DNA of 64,000 nt from positions 124,001-188,000 of the forward strand of contig JAEYLC010000010.1 in assembly GCA_023461435.1 (NCBI GenBank), given 5' to 3'. Position 1 is the first letter of the stretch. Every line of letters starts with the position of its first letter. Origin of the DNA: Bacillota bacterium (lineage in GTDB: Bacteria > Bacillota > Clostridia > Christensenellales > SZUA-584). Positions 17,355-25,791 of the stretch are shown here, piece after piece. The notes under the pieces are model-generated. The model was given only the letters and a program-made list of their open reading frames with translations. It ran no database searches and was not told the origin of the DNA. The position numbers and the translations under genes are program-made.

Positions 17355-17939
17355 TTATTTTTCGTCTTTATCGGTTTCCTCGGGATTGCTTTCGTCAAGC
17401 TCGCGAGCCATCGCGGCAATCTTCTCTTCCACTGTCATCGGACGGTTCGGATCATCCACAGGTTCGTTCGATTCCGCGGGCTCCGGTTTTTCCGGCAGCC
17501 GGATGGGAAGGAGCGTGCCGTTGGCCTTGCGCTTATAGTAACGCACGAGCGGGAAGGCGATACCAAGGCCCAGCAGTATGAGCGTAAGTCCGCAGATAAT
17601 CAGTATCTTGATCGAATTATCAAGCCGCGTGATCACATCATCGGAATCCGAATACATCGCGATCGTTGCAAAGATAATGATTGCGCCGAGGATGCCGTCC
17701 ATTAAGGTCATCGAAAAAAGATTGAGTCTCAAGCGGAATTTATTCTCAATGGATCTTCTGCCCATCATAATCACGAGGAAGATGACAACAAAAAGATAGT
17801 TTACGAGACTGTTTTCATCGCTGACAAGAATTTTGGGCAGGTAGATAGACAAAAACAACGCAGCCGCAGATATCACGCCCGCAATAACCTGCAGGACGCG
17901 CAACTGCATATCGGTCAATTTTTTCTTTTCTGTATCCAT
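17355..17939 (-). CDS. Hypothetical membrane protein, four TM segments
   Basis: I do not recognise this family. The 194-residue protein has a short charged N-terminus, hydrophobic segments at about 13-34, 45-58, 75-95 and 108-130, and an acidic cytoplasmic tail rich in Pro, Glu and Asp (about 145-194). An AAGGAG-type site lies just upstream of the ATG on the minus strand. It stands alone between a GGDEF gene and an EF-G paralogue. Confidence 0.7.
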   Translation of the reverse strand: MDTEKKKLTDMQLRVLQVIAGVISAAALFLSIYLPKILVSDENSLVNYLFVVIFLVIMMGRRSIENKFRLRLNLFSMTLMDGILGAIIIFATIAMYSDSDDVITRLDNSIKILIICGLTLILLGLGIAFPLVRYYKRKANGTLLPIRLPEKPEPAESNEPVDDPNRPMTVEEKIAAMARELDESNPEETDKDEK

Positions 17940-18065
17940 TCTATACTCCTTGATTCATTTATGCCGATATTATCACATAAATCATAATGAATTTCCAGAG
18001 CGTATTTGAAATTTCTATTTATTTTTGCCAGCCTTTCTGATAGAATTACTTTTAAACACGATAAA

Positions 18066-18094
18066 AGCCGGTATGGCAAAAAGTAATACCGGAA
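18066..18094 (+). promoter_or_regulatory. Inverted repeat in the 5' UTR of the EF-G-like gene
   Basis: GCCGGTAT and AATACCGG arms around an A-rich loop of about 10 bases, ending about 10 bases before the GGAGG site. The arms equal the stem of the terminator at 17315-17335. It may be a leader hairpin affecting translation. Confidence 0.4.
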
Positions 18095-18115
18095 GCGAAA
18101 TGTTGGAGGATATAT

Positions 18116-20197
18116 ATGAAATTTTATGGAACGGGCGACATAAGAAACATCACACTCGTGGGGCATGGCGGCGAAGGTAAAACGACTTTGGCAGAAGCCA
18201 TGCTTTTTTGCAGCGGTGCAATCGACAGACAGGGCAAAACGGAAGACGGTAATACAGTGATGGATTTTGACCCCGAAGAAACGAAACGTCACATCTCCTT
18301 AAGCTCTGCTATCGCGCCCGTGGAATGGAACGGTGCAAAGATCAACATCATCGATACACCCGGATATTTTGATTTTATCGGCGATGCCACGTCCGGCTAT
18401 TATCTTGCTGACAGCGCGCTGATACTCGTGAACGGACTTTCGGGCCTCACGGTGGGCGCCGAAAAAGCATGGGATGCCTGCACGGATGCCGGAATCTCCA
18501 AGGCGTTTTTCATCAACCAGATGGACAAGGAAAACGTGGATTTTGACAAGGCGCTTGACAGCCTCAAAAATAAATACGGAACGCGCATCACACCGATGCA
18601 GCTGCCCATCGGGCAGGGCCTTAATTTCAAAGGCATTCTCGATGTGGTAGACATGAAAGCCTATGAATTTGACGGCAAAAAGGTGAAGCTAATCGATGTG
18701 CCGGCGGATTTGAAGGATAAGGCCAGTGAAATCAGAGAAGCGATCATTGAAAACGCCGCCGAGAACGACGAGACACTGATGGAGAAATTCTTTGCGGGTG
18801 AAGAGCTTAGTAAAGACGATATCATCAAAGGTCTCAAGGTGGGTATCGAAGCGGGCGATGCGGTGCCCGTATTCATCGGCGCGGCTGCGCCGAACCTTGG
18901 CATTTCGCTGCTGCTCGATAATATTGTGGCGTTTATGCCGTCTCCCGAGAGAGCGATCAGCATAAAAGGCAAAAACGCGAAAGGCGAGGAAGTAACATAT
19001 ACCGCCGACACAAAGCAGCCGTTTGCGGCGCAGATATATAAAACAGTGGCCGACCCGTTTGTGGGCAAACTCTCCGTATTCAAGATACTCGGCGGCGAGC
19101 TGTCTGCGGGTCAGTCGATCAAAAACGCGAATACAGGCAAGTCAGAAAAATTCGGGCAGATTTATGTGATGCAGGGCAAAAAGCAGGTCGTCGTGGATAA
19201 GCTGACCGCCGGTGATATCGGCGCGCTCGCCAAGCTGCAGCATACCGAAACGGGCAATACGCTCTGTGATGAATCGAACTCCGTCATGTTCCCGGACATC
19301 GTGTTCCCGGAGCCGTGCATTTCTCTCGCCGTTTCCGCAAAGAAGCAGGGCGACGAGGAAAAGGTGTTTGCGGGCTTGCACCGGCTCGAAGAGGAAGACC
19401 CGACATTCAAGGTGGTTAAGCAGACGGAAACGTCCGATACGCTTGTGAGCGGTCTCGGAGAACTGCATCTTGAAGTTATTTGCAAAAAGCTTCTCAATAA
19501 ATTCGGCGTGGAAGCGCAGCTTTCCGATCCGCAGATTCCTTACCGTGAAACCATCAAGAAGAAGGTGAAAGCGCAAGGCCGCCACAAAAAGCAGTCGGGC
19601 GGTCACGGCCAGTTTGGTGACGTGGTGATCGAGTTCGAACCGCTGTACGATTCTACAGAGAACTTTGAGTTTGTGGATCAGATCGTGGGCGGCGTGGTGC
19701 CGCGCAACTACATCCCCGCTGTGGAAAAGGGCCTTAGAGAGAGCCTCGTGCGCGGCGTGCTTGCGGGTTTCCCGATGGTCAATATCCGCGCTTCACTGGT
19801 ATTCGGATCATATCATCCGGTCGATTCATCTGAAATGGCGTTTAAAGTCGCCGCGAGCCTTGCGTATAAAAAAGCATGCGCGGAAGCGAACCCAGTACTG
19901 CTCGAGCCCATATACAAGCTCGTTGTCAACATTCCCGATGAGTACATGGGCGATATCATCGGCGACATCAACAGACGGCGCGGACGCATCATGGGCATGA
20001 ATCCGGTGACGGGCGGCAATCAGGAGGTTGTGGCCGAGGTGCCTCTGGTCGAAGTGTTCAAGTACGCGACCGACCTAAGATCGATGACGCAGGCGCGCGG
20101 TACGTTTAAAATGACGTTTGAACGCTACGATGAGCTGCCGGGCAATCTGGCCGAGAAGGTCATCGCGGCCCATAAGAAAGACGTGGAAGAAGAATAA
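18116..20197 (+). CDS. Elongation factor G-like GTPase (EF-G paralogue)
   Basis: A translational GTPase with all five EF-G domains in 693 residues. It belongs to the EF-G-like group and not to the housekeeping FusA: the G1 loop is GHGGEGKTT (residues 16-24) where FusA has AHIDAGKTT, G3 is DTPGYFDF with Tyr in place of the catalytic His of DTPGH, and G4 is NQMD in place of NKMD. The domain IV loop and C-terminal regions (HKKQSGGHGQFGDV, YHPVDSSEMAFK) are well kept. GGAGG precedes the ATG. It stands alone, away from str operon genes, which also argues for a paralogue. The cellular role of this group is not settled. Confidence 0.88.
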   Translation: MKFYGTGDIRNITLVGHGGEGKTTLAEAMLFCSGAIDRQGKTEDGNTVMDFDPEETKRHISLSSAIAPVEWNGAKINIIDTPGYFDFIGDATSGYYLADSALILVNGLSGLTVGAEKAWDACTDAGISKAFFINQMDKENVDFDKALDSLKNKYGTRITPMQLPIGQGLNFKGILDVVDMKAYEFDGKKVKLIDVPADLKDKASEIREAIIENAAENDETLMEKFFAGEELSKDDIIKGLKVGIEAGDAVPVFIGAAAPNLGISLLLDNIVAFMPSPERAISIKGKNAKGEEVTYTADTKQPFAAQIYKTVADPFVGKLSVFKILGGELSAGQSIKNANTGKSEKFGQIYVMQGKKQVVVDKLTAGDIGALAKLQHTETGNTLCDESNSVMFPDIVFPEPCISLAVSAKKQGDEEKVFAGLHRLEEEDPTFKVVKQTETSDTLVSGLGELHLEVICKKLLNKFGVEAQLSDPQIPYRETIKKKVKAQGRHKKQSGGHGQFGDVVIEFEPLYDSTENFEFVDQIVGGVVPRNYIPAVEKGLRESLVRGVLAGFPMVNIRASLVFGSYHPVDSSEMAFKVAASLAYKKACAEANPVLLEPIYKLVVNIPDEYMGDIIGDINRRRGRIMGMNPVTGGNQEVVAEVPLVEVFKYATDLRSMTQARGTFKMTFERYDELPGNLAEKVIAAHKKDVEEE

Positions 20198-20206
20198 TGA
20201 AACACA

Positions 20207-20234
20207 GGGGGCGCCGATCGGCGTCCCTTTTTTT
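20207..20234 (+). terminator. Intrinsic terminator after the EF-G-like gene
   Basis: GGGGCGCC, loop GATC, GGCGTCCC, then seven Ts. Confidence 0.88.
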
Positions 20235-20273
20235 GTCTAAAGAATACCCTCTGCCGACCGTTGAGTACGCCTG

Positions 20274-20306
20274 GAATACGATAAATCGCGATATATTCGC
20301 GTATTC
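20274..20306. promoter_or_regulatory. 33-bp near-perfect palindrome upstream of a GGDEF gene
   Basis: GAATACG (20274-20280) is inverted as CGTATTC (20300-20306), and an ATCGCGAT palindrome lies between. There is no T run, so a protein-binding site is more likely than a terminator. It is about 60 bp before the GTG start at 20369. Confidence 0.45.
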
Positions 20307-20368
20307 TGGACGCGTTAATTTTATTGTGATACTATTTATTCAAGTTTCATTCTAAAATGAGGTAGACT

Positions 20369-21520
20369 GTGCACGATAAAAATAACCAAACCATTATTGC
20401 GGAAATTCAGAGTGAATACAACAAAATAGATGCCAGATGGTTAAGACTTCATTACCGGACATTTGTCGGGCTCGTGTTGTTTGGATTTTTGATCGAGTGT
20501 ATCATCGGTGCATCGTGGTTTGCTTCAGGTCATGTGGAAATTGCGCTGCCAAAGTATATTCTTAAATATATCGCGTCACCGTCGCTGATCAATCTTGGGT
20601 TTGTGCTGTGCGGCCTGCTTGCGATGCGTGCTTCACGTATTCGGCAAATTAGCAAGGCATATTTCGTTTCAATGCTTTATGTGGGCGTTTGCTTCGTTTT
20701 TTATACTGTCCATATTATTTTTGATTCGCTTTACCTCATTTTTACTGTCCCCATGATGCTGACCATTGTCTACAGCAATTATACGCTGACAACCCTGACA
20801 GGGATCATCAGTATCGCCGCAAAAACATTTTCCGAGCTGTTTATTGTTTGGGATCCCGACAAGGTCAATCTTCTGAGCAGCAAATACGGCTTAACAAATC
20901 TGGTTGTTTCCACGTTTATTCTCTGTATATTTTACTTTGTATGCGCCATTGTGATTCGTTTCGAAAAAGAGAAAAACGCCGCGAGTATATTAAAAGAAAT
21001 TGAATACTATGAAACGCAGCAGAAACTGATGATTGATGAGCTCACGGAGATATATAACAGAAAAGCGCTGAGACGTTCGTTTCAGGATATGGAAGAGGAC
21101 GTGGCTGAAAATGACTATCTGTTTGTAATGATCGACATTGATAATTTCAAAACGCTTAACGATACTTTCGGGCATGACGCAGGTGACGAGTGCCTCAAAG
21201 AATTTGCGGAGATTTTGTGCAATAATTGCACCGACGATGCCCAGCCGTTTCGCTTCGGCGGCGATGAATTCTGTATACTCTTCAAGAATGCGCCGATACA
21301 GAACGTGATCAGTATTTGCAAAAGCATTCAGCGCGATTTAAAAAACAGTGCGGTGAGCGGGCGAAGCATGGCAATGACAGCGAGCTTTGGTATCGCGCGT
21401 TATAACAAGAATATGACCGCACCGCAGCTGCTCAAGTATACCGATTCAAAGCTTTATCACGCGAAGGCCATGAAGGACGCAATTTGTGTCGGTGACGGTT
21501 GCGCAGAAACAAGAGACTGA
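20369..21520 (+). CDS. Multi-pass membrane diguanylate cyclase (GGDEF)
   Basis: The N-terminal half (about 30-200) contains six hydrophobic segments, likely a membrane sensor. A short linker (KEIEYYETQQKL) leads into a C-terminal GGDEF domain from about 215 with MIDIDNFKTLNDTFGHDAGDE and an intact FGGDEF loop; no RxxD inhibitory site is visible. The start is a GTG preceded by a GAGGT-type site. Predicted to make cyclic di-GMP. Together with the proteins at 15813 and 53539, it is one of three GGDEF proteins in the window; no EAL or HD-GYP partner is present here. Confidence 0.88.
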   Translation: MHDKNNQTIIAEIQSEYNKIDARWLRLHYRTFVGLVLFGFLIECIIGASWFASGHVEIALPKYILKYIASPSLINLGFVLCGLLAMRASRIRQISKAYFVSMLYVGVCFVFYTVHIIFDSLYLIFTVPMMLTIVYSNYTLTTLTGIISIAAKTFSELFIVWDPDKVNLLSSKYGLTNLVVSTFILCIFYFVCAIVIRFEKEKNAASILKEIEYYETQQKLMIDELTEIYNRKALRRSFQDMEEDVAENDYLFVMIDIDNFKTLNDTFGHDAGDECLKEFAEILCNNCTDDAQPFRFGGDEFCILFKNAPIQNVISICKSIQRDLKNSAVSGRSMAMTASFGIARYNKNMTAPQLLKYTDSKLYHAKAMKDAICVGDGCAETRD

Positions 21521-21535
21521 CAGTGTTCCGGCGCG

Positions 21536-21763
21536 CTACAATATAGATGCAAAATGAATCATGGCCGCCTTTAAATCTTCCATCGCTTCGGGTTTTACGA
21601 TCTCATAGAATTTCGGCATGATCTCATCAAGATAGGCCCTGTCAAATGTTCCTGCGGCTTGTCTTGAAAAGCTGTCCTCAAGAAGCGATTTGGCTTCTTC
21701 TATTTTGTCAGCCCTGACCCGCTCCATCAAAAATGTATAGAATTGCTGCTGCCCCGGATTCAT
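21536..21763 (-). CDS. Conserved small protein of unknown function
   Basis: A 75-residue, probably all-helical soluble protein (MNPGQQQFYTFLMERVRADK, then EEAKSLLEDSF). The minus-strand start is preceded by AAAGGAA at a good distance. I recall similar short proteins in Clostridia without any assigned function. It faces the GGDEF gene tail-to-tail 15 bp away. Confidence 0.65.
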   Translation of the reverse strand: MNPGQQQFYTFLMERVRADKIEEAKSLLEDSFSRQAAGTFDRAYLDEIMPKFYEIVKPEAMEDLKAAMIHFASIL

Positions 21764-21910
21764 AAATCAGCGTTCCTTTCGGTACAAGTATTGTTTGTGG
21801 CTTTTTATTCCCAATAAATAAAGAATCCAAACTAGGCAAGAGATCAAATGCCGTGTGAAAAACTTAAAATATTACACTGCTTTTGTGAAAGATATCGTTA
21901 AATTATCTAA

Positions 21911-21939
21911 TTGACCTTTTCGGATTGGTATGATATACA
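21911..21939 (+). promoter_or_regulatory. Promoter of the lipoprotein gene
   Basis: TTGACC at 21911-21916 and TATACA at 21934-21939 with a 17-bp spacer. Alternatively, an extended -10 (TGG-TATGAT, 21926-21934) is used. The 12-base string ATTGGTATGATA recurs before the next gene at 22958-22969. Confidence 0.5.
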
Positions 21940-22033
21940 AATAATTAGCTGTATATTAATGTCATGAAGAGTATAACGTTTGAAAGTGAATGTTATGCTT
22001 TAATTTTTATAAATTTTAATGGAGGATACGGAC

Positions 22034-22783
22034 ATGAGAAGGATTTTTAGTCTGGTGACGGGGCTCGTCATTCTTATCGCTCTGAGTATCGGCCTGACGG
22101 GGTGTATCCGTTATGTCGGTTACTTAAGAGAGAGAGGAAACGGCGACGTGGTGACGCAGGAGATCAGCCTTAACGAAGCGATCAAAGGAGCCAGAACGCA
22201 GACTTCTATTGATATACTGATCGATCCGGATTTAAAGGACAAGGCGGTGCTCGAGGGCGAGAGCAATATACTCGATCTCACGGAAGTGAAAGTGAGCGGG
22301 GGCGTTTTGACGGTCGGCTTTAAGCCCGGATATTCCATCGACTTCACACATCCTGTCACGCTGCGCGTCCCTGAAATAAGCGGCGGTTTGCTTGAGACCA
22401 CCTCAAGCGGCAGCATCAGCATGCTGGGGCACGAAGCGCTCAAGGGTGATTCCTTCGAGCTTAGCAGCAGCAGCTCGGGCAGCATCACCGTCGCGATTGA
22501 GACGGAGAAGCTGAGGGCTCTGGCTTTAAGCAGCGGCAGCATCAATGTGACCGGCAGCGCGACGACTGCGAGCATCGATCTTTCGAGCTCGGGGTCTTTC
22601 AACGGATTTGACTGCAAAACGCAAACCGTAGACGCCGATCTATCCAGCAGCGGCAACGCGAACGTCAATGTGAGCGAAGAGCTTTCGGGCAGCATGTCAA
22701 GCTCGGGCAGCATCATCTACGACGGGGATCCTGGCAAGGTCAACGTGTCGTCGAGCAGCAGCGGCAAGGCAAGAGCGCGCTGA
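22034..22783 (+). CDS. Lipoprotein with GIN-type beta-helix (DUF2807/DUF4097-like)
   Basis: The N-terminus MRRIFSLVTGLVILIALSIGLTGC is a lipoprotein signal with lipobox LTGC, so the mature protein starts at Cys and is membrane attached outside. The rest is rich in short Ser/Gly repeats (SSSGSI, SSGSF, SSGNA, SSGSI), as in the head GIN domain proteins that form a right-handed beta-helix. An in-frame ATG at 22019 exists, but GGAGG at 22021-22025 points to 22034. Function unknown; no partner is adjacent. Confidence 0.8.
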   Translation: MRRIFSLVTGLVILIALSIGLTGCIRYVGYLRERGNGDVVTQEISLNEAIKGARTQTSIDILIDPDLKDKAVLEGESNILDLTEVKVSGGVLTVGFKPGYSIDFTHPVTLRVPEISGGLLETTSSGSISMLGHEALKGDSFELSSSSSGSITVAIETEKLRALALSSGSINVTGSATTASIDLSSSGSFNGFDCKTQTVDADLSSSGNANVNVSEELSGSMSSSGSIIYDGDPGKVNVSSSSSGKARAR

Positions 22784-22835
22784 AGCATTTTCATGTGGCT
22801 CACTGGCCGGGCTTATTCGATAAAACCGTAATAGC

Positions 22836-22869
22836 GGCTGGCATCTCTTCACACGGGTGCCAGTCTTTT
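22836..22869 (+). terminator. Terminator after the lipoprotein gene
   Basis: GGCTGGCATC and GGTGCCAGTC pair with 10-base loop, followed by TTTTG. Confidence 0.65.
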
Positions 22870-22957
22870 GTCTGATTTTTTAATCCGATAAATTATGTAT
22901 TTGATTTATTCAATATTATTGCGAAAATGATTATTTATACTCAGATGCTGCTTTTTG

Positions 22958-22969
22958 ATTGGTATGATA
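22958..22969 (+). promoter_or_regulatory. Extended -10 promoter element before the VOC gene
   Basis: ATTGGTATGATA contains TGG-TATGAT, an extended -10 box, and copies the element at 21924-21935. No good -35 box is visible. The start codon is about 86 bases downstream. Confidence 0.4.
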
Positions 22970-23054
22970 AGGTGTTTGCGGGTTATTAATAATATATTCC
23001 GGATTATCGGTCGACTCGATATTCATGGGCAATTGATAAAAGGAGATGAACACG

Positions 23055-23936
23055 ATGCAGAAGATTATCCCTCATCTATGGTTTGATAAGGAAGCTGTGG
23101 AAGCCGCGGGATTGTACACGGAACTTTTTGAAGATTCGAAAATCATCAGTATCGGTACGATTCCGAATACGCCGTCGGGTGACACGGATATTGTTGATTT
23201 TCAGCTTGCCGGTTTAAGGTTCATGGCAATCAGCGCAGGCCCGGTTTTTTCATTCAATCCGTCGGTTTCTTTAATGGTTTCCTGCAATACAAAAGAAGAA
23301 GTTGACAGACTCTATAGCCAGCTGTCTGTCAACGGGACAGAGCTTATGCCTTTGGGAGAGTATCCGTTCAGCAAGTGGTTCGCGTGGATTCAAGACAGGT
23401 ATGGCCTTAACTGGCAGCTGATGCTGACAGAGAAAACGGAGGGAATACAGAGAATAAGGCCAACGCTGTTGTTTTCGGGAGAGGCATGCGGCAAAGCTGA
23501 AGCAGCCATCGATTACTATGTTTCGGTTTTCGAAAAATCGAATAAGGGCTATGTGAACGATTATGCTGCGGGAGAGGCCGTGGACAGCCGTGCCAAAATC
23601 AACTACGGCGAGCTCAGCCTCTTTGGAAATCAGTTCATCGCGATGGATCACGGCTATGGGGCGGATTTTACATTTAACGAAGCGTTTTCTTTTTTGATAC
23701 AATGTGAGAATCAGCAGGAAATCGATTATTACTGGGACAAGCTGTCGTTCGTTCCGGAGGCGGAGCAGTGCGGATGGGCGAAGGACCAGTTCGGATTATC
23801 GTGGCAAATCGCCCCGCGGATCTTGAACGATATCTTAACCCACGGTACCAAAGAAGAGGTTAGGCGCGTCACGGAAGCATTTTTGAAAATGAAGAAGCTG
23901 GATATCGCCGCGATCGAAAAGGCTCGTTTTGGTTAA
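23055..23936 (+). CDS. Tandem VOC (glyoxalase fold)/PhnB-like protein
   Basis: Two copies of the PhnB/3-demethylubiquinone-methyltransferase-like VOC domain in one chain: first half MQKIIPHLWFDKEAVEAAGLYTELF to NWQLM, second half RPTLLFSGEACGKAEAAIDYYVSVF to LSWQI. These often are unassigned metal-binding or resistance-like proteins, with no confirmed reaction. AGGAG at 23041-23045 favours the ATG at 23055 over that at 23046. The length, 293 residues, fits a two-domain member. Confidence 0.85.
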   Translation: MQKIIPHLWFDKEAVEAAGLYTELFEDSKIISIGTIPNTPSGDTDIVDFQLAGLRFMAISAGPVFSFNPSVSLMVSCNTKEEVDRLYSQLSVNGTELMPLGEYPFSKWFAWIQDRYGLNWQLMLTEKTEGIQRIRPTLLFSGEACGKAEAAIDYYVSVFEKSNKGYVNDYAAGEAVDSRAKINYGELSLFGNQFIAMDHGYGADFTFNEAFSFLIQCENQQEIDYYWDKLSFVPEAEQCGWAKDQFGLSWQIAPRILNDILTHGTKEEVRRVTEAFLKMKKLDIAAIEKARFG

Positions 23937-23982
23937 ACGGTAATTGATAAAAGTTACAACGAAGCCGGAAAGGAGCTGCTCT

Positions 23983-24213
23983 GTGATTAAAGACATAAAC
24001 GGTTTCTTGAATAAGCTCACCGAAAGCAAAATATATTACAAAATCGACAAAATCAGAGATGAAAGTATTCTGGTTGAGGTTACGGTTCCCGGGCAAAGAT
24101 GGGAAGTGGAATTCATGGAGGACGGGGCCATTGTGATCGAAAAATTTCTCAGTTGCGGAGAAATCTTTGATGCAGATGAGCTGGCAGTTTTGTTCCGTGA
24201 TTTCGCCGATTGA
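23983..24213 (+). CDS. Small hypothetical protein
   Basis: A 76-residue protein read from GTG at 23983, with AGGAG 7 bases upstream. Sequence resembles short beta-rich proteins with VTVPGQRWEVEFMEDGAIVIEKF, a pattern I associate with small immunity-like or unassigned proteins in Gram-positives, but I cannot name it. No toxin gene is adjacent. The following 250 bp hold a GCAGG/CCTGC inverted repeat near 24308-24342 that may terminate this gene, then the SOS promoter. Confidence 0.65.
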   Translation: MIKDINGFLNKLTESKIYYKIDKIRDESILVEVTVPGQRWEVEFMEDGAIVIEKFLSCGEIFDADELAVLFRDFAD

Positions 24214-24412
24214 TCGGGAATATAAGGAATACATGAGCGTTGATTCAACCACATTCAAAAAAATCTACCTTTCCTTTCAAAAACAACGAGAACTTATACT
24301 TTAAGCAAAACGGCAGGCCGACTTCCGGTTTCCTGCTGCCCCCTGTTTTTCTCTGTTCGCTTTTTCACCCAAAGCCCGCAATATAATGCGAATGAATGTT
24401 CTTAGAAATTCC

Positions 24413-24442
24413 TTTACAAGAACATATGTTCTCGTGTAAAAT
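24413..24442 (+). promoter_or_regulatory. SOS-type promoter with LexA box
   Basis: GAACATATGTTC at 24420-24431 matches the Gram-positive LexA (DinR) core GAACNNNNGTTC perfectly. It sits exactly between TTTACA (24413-24418) and TAAAAT (24437-24442), spaced by 18 bp, so a bound LexA would block the polymerase. The genes controlled are the two repair proteins that follow. Confidence 0.8.
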
Positions 24443-24465
24443 GGTGATAAGGAATGGAGTAAGCA

Positions 24466-25791
24466 ATGGACCTCTTTCAAAAACTTGAGATACTCACCGA
24501 CGCGGCGAAATATGATGTGGCCTGCACATCGAGCGGCGTCAACCGCAAAGCGTCACCGGGAGGCATCGGAAATGCGGCGTCCTACGGCATATGCCACAGC
24601 TTTTCGGGAGATGGCCGGTGCATCTCGCTGCTCAAGGTGCTGATGAGCAACGCCTGCGTCTATGACTGTGCCTATTGTGTGAACCGGCGCTCTCATGATA
24701 CGCCGCGGGCGACCTTCGACCCGCGCGAGCTTGCCGATCTCACGATCGCGTTCTATCGCCGCAACTATATCGAAGGGCTGTTCTTAAGCTCCGGCGTGGT
24801 GAAGAGCCCCGATTATACGACCGAACGCATGATACAAACCTTGAGCATACTGCGCGAGGAATTCAGGTTCAGCGGGTACATCCATGTGAAGGCGATCCCC
24901 GGCGCGGATAAAGCGCTCATCGAACGGCTCGGTATGCTGGCCGACCGTATGAGCGTCAACATTGAGCTGCCGTCGCAGGCCAGCCTGCAGTTGCTCGCGC
25001 CCGACAAAACAAAGCAGGCGATTTTGAAGCCGATGCGCTTTATACGCGAACGCATCGAGCAGAGCAAAGGCGAGCGCGCGCTGGTGAGGAGCGCGCCCCG
25101 CTTTGTGCCGGCGGGGCAGAGCACGCAGATGATCGTCGGCGCGACGGGAGAGAACGATTTAAAAATACTGAACCTCACGGAAGGGCTGTACCATAATTAT
25201 AAGCTCAAGCGCGTGTTCTTCTCGGCGTACATCCCCGCGGTGGAAAACACGCTGCTGCCCTCAACGGACACAAAGCCGCCGCTGCTGCGCGAGCACCGGC
25301 TGTATCAGGCGGACTGGCTGCTGCGCTATTACGGCTTTTCCGCCGCGGAGCTGCTCGACGAACAGCATCCGCATTTTAATCCGTTCGTCGACCCCAAGTG
25401 CAATTGGGCGCTTCACCATCCCGACCGGTTTCCCGTGGAGGTCAACCGTGCGCCATACGACACGCTGCTGCGCGTGCCAGGTATCGGTGTGCGAAGCGCG
25501 CAGCGCATTGTTACCGCAAGGCGTACGGGAAGCCTTGATTACGCGGGGCTAAAAAAGCTCGGTGTGGTGCTCAAGCGTGCGCAGTATTTTATCACCTGTT
25601 CGGGCAAACGGCCGGATGGGCTGGATACGGCGCAGGACGCGCTGCTGTTATCACTGCTGTCCGAGCAGGCGCGCGGGCGCATGGAGCAGGCCATGGGCAA
25701 TGAAACGTGCAGGCCGCACCAGCTGTCGATGTTCGAGCATCCCGTATTCGCAAAGGAGGAGCTGCAAAAATGCCTGACAGGCGAGCTGTGA
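24466..25791 (+). CDS. Radical SAM protein linked to UDG-like repair (TIGR03916 type)
   Basis: A 441-residue putative DNA modification or repair enzyme. The radical SAM 4Fe-4S motif CxxxCxxC is read in CVYDCAYC, preceded by the family start (DAAKYDVACTSSGV, ICHSFSGDGRCISLLKVL). A helix-hairpin-helix near the C-terminus (LLRVPGIGVRSAQRIV) suggests DNA binding. In many bacteria it is paired with the UDG-related protein seen next. GGAATGGAG precedes the ATG, and a LexA box controls the promoter. The substrate lesion is not known. Confidence 0.92.
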   Translation: MDLFQKLEILTDAAKYDVACTSSGVNRKASPGGIGNAASYGICHSFSGDGRCISLLKVLMSNACVYDCAYCVNRRSHDTPRATFDPRELADLTIAFYRRNYIEGLFLSSGVVKSPDYTTERMIQTLSILREEFRFSGYIHVKAIPGADKALIERLGMLADRMSVNIELPSQASLQLLAPDKTKQAILKPMRFIRERIEQSKGERALVRSAPRFVPAGQSTQMIVGATGENDLKILNLTEGLYHNYKLKRVFFSAYIPAVENTLLPSTDTKPPLLREHRLYQADWLLRYYGFSAAELLDEQHPHFNPFVDPKCNWALHHPDRFPVEVNRAPYDTLLRVPGIGVRSAQRIVTARRTGSLDYAGLKKLGVVLKRAQYFITCSGKRPDGLDTAQDALLLSLLSEQARGRMEQAMGNETCRPHQLSMFEHPVFAKEELQKCLTGEL

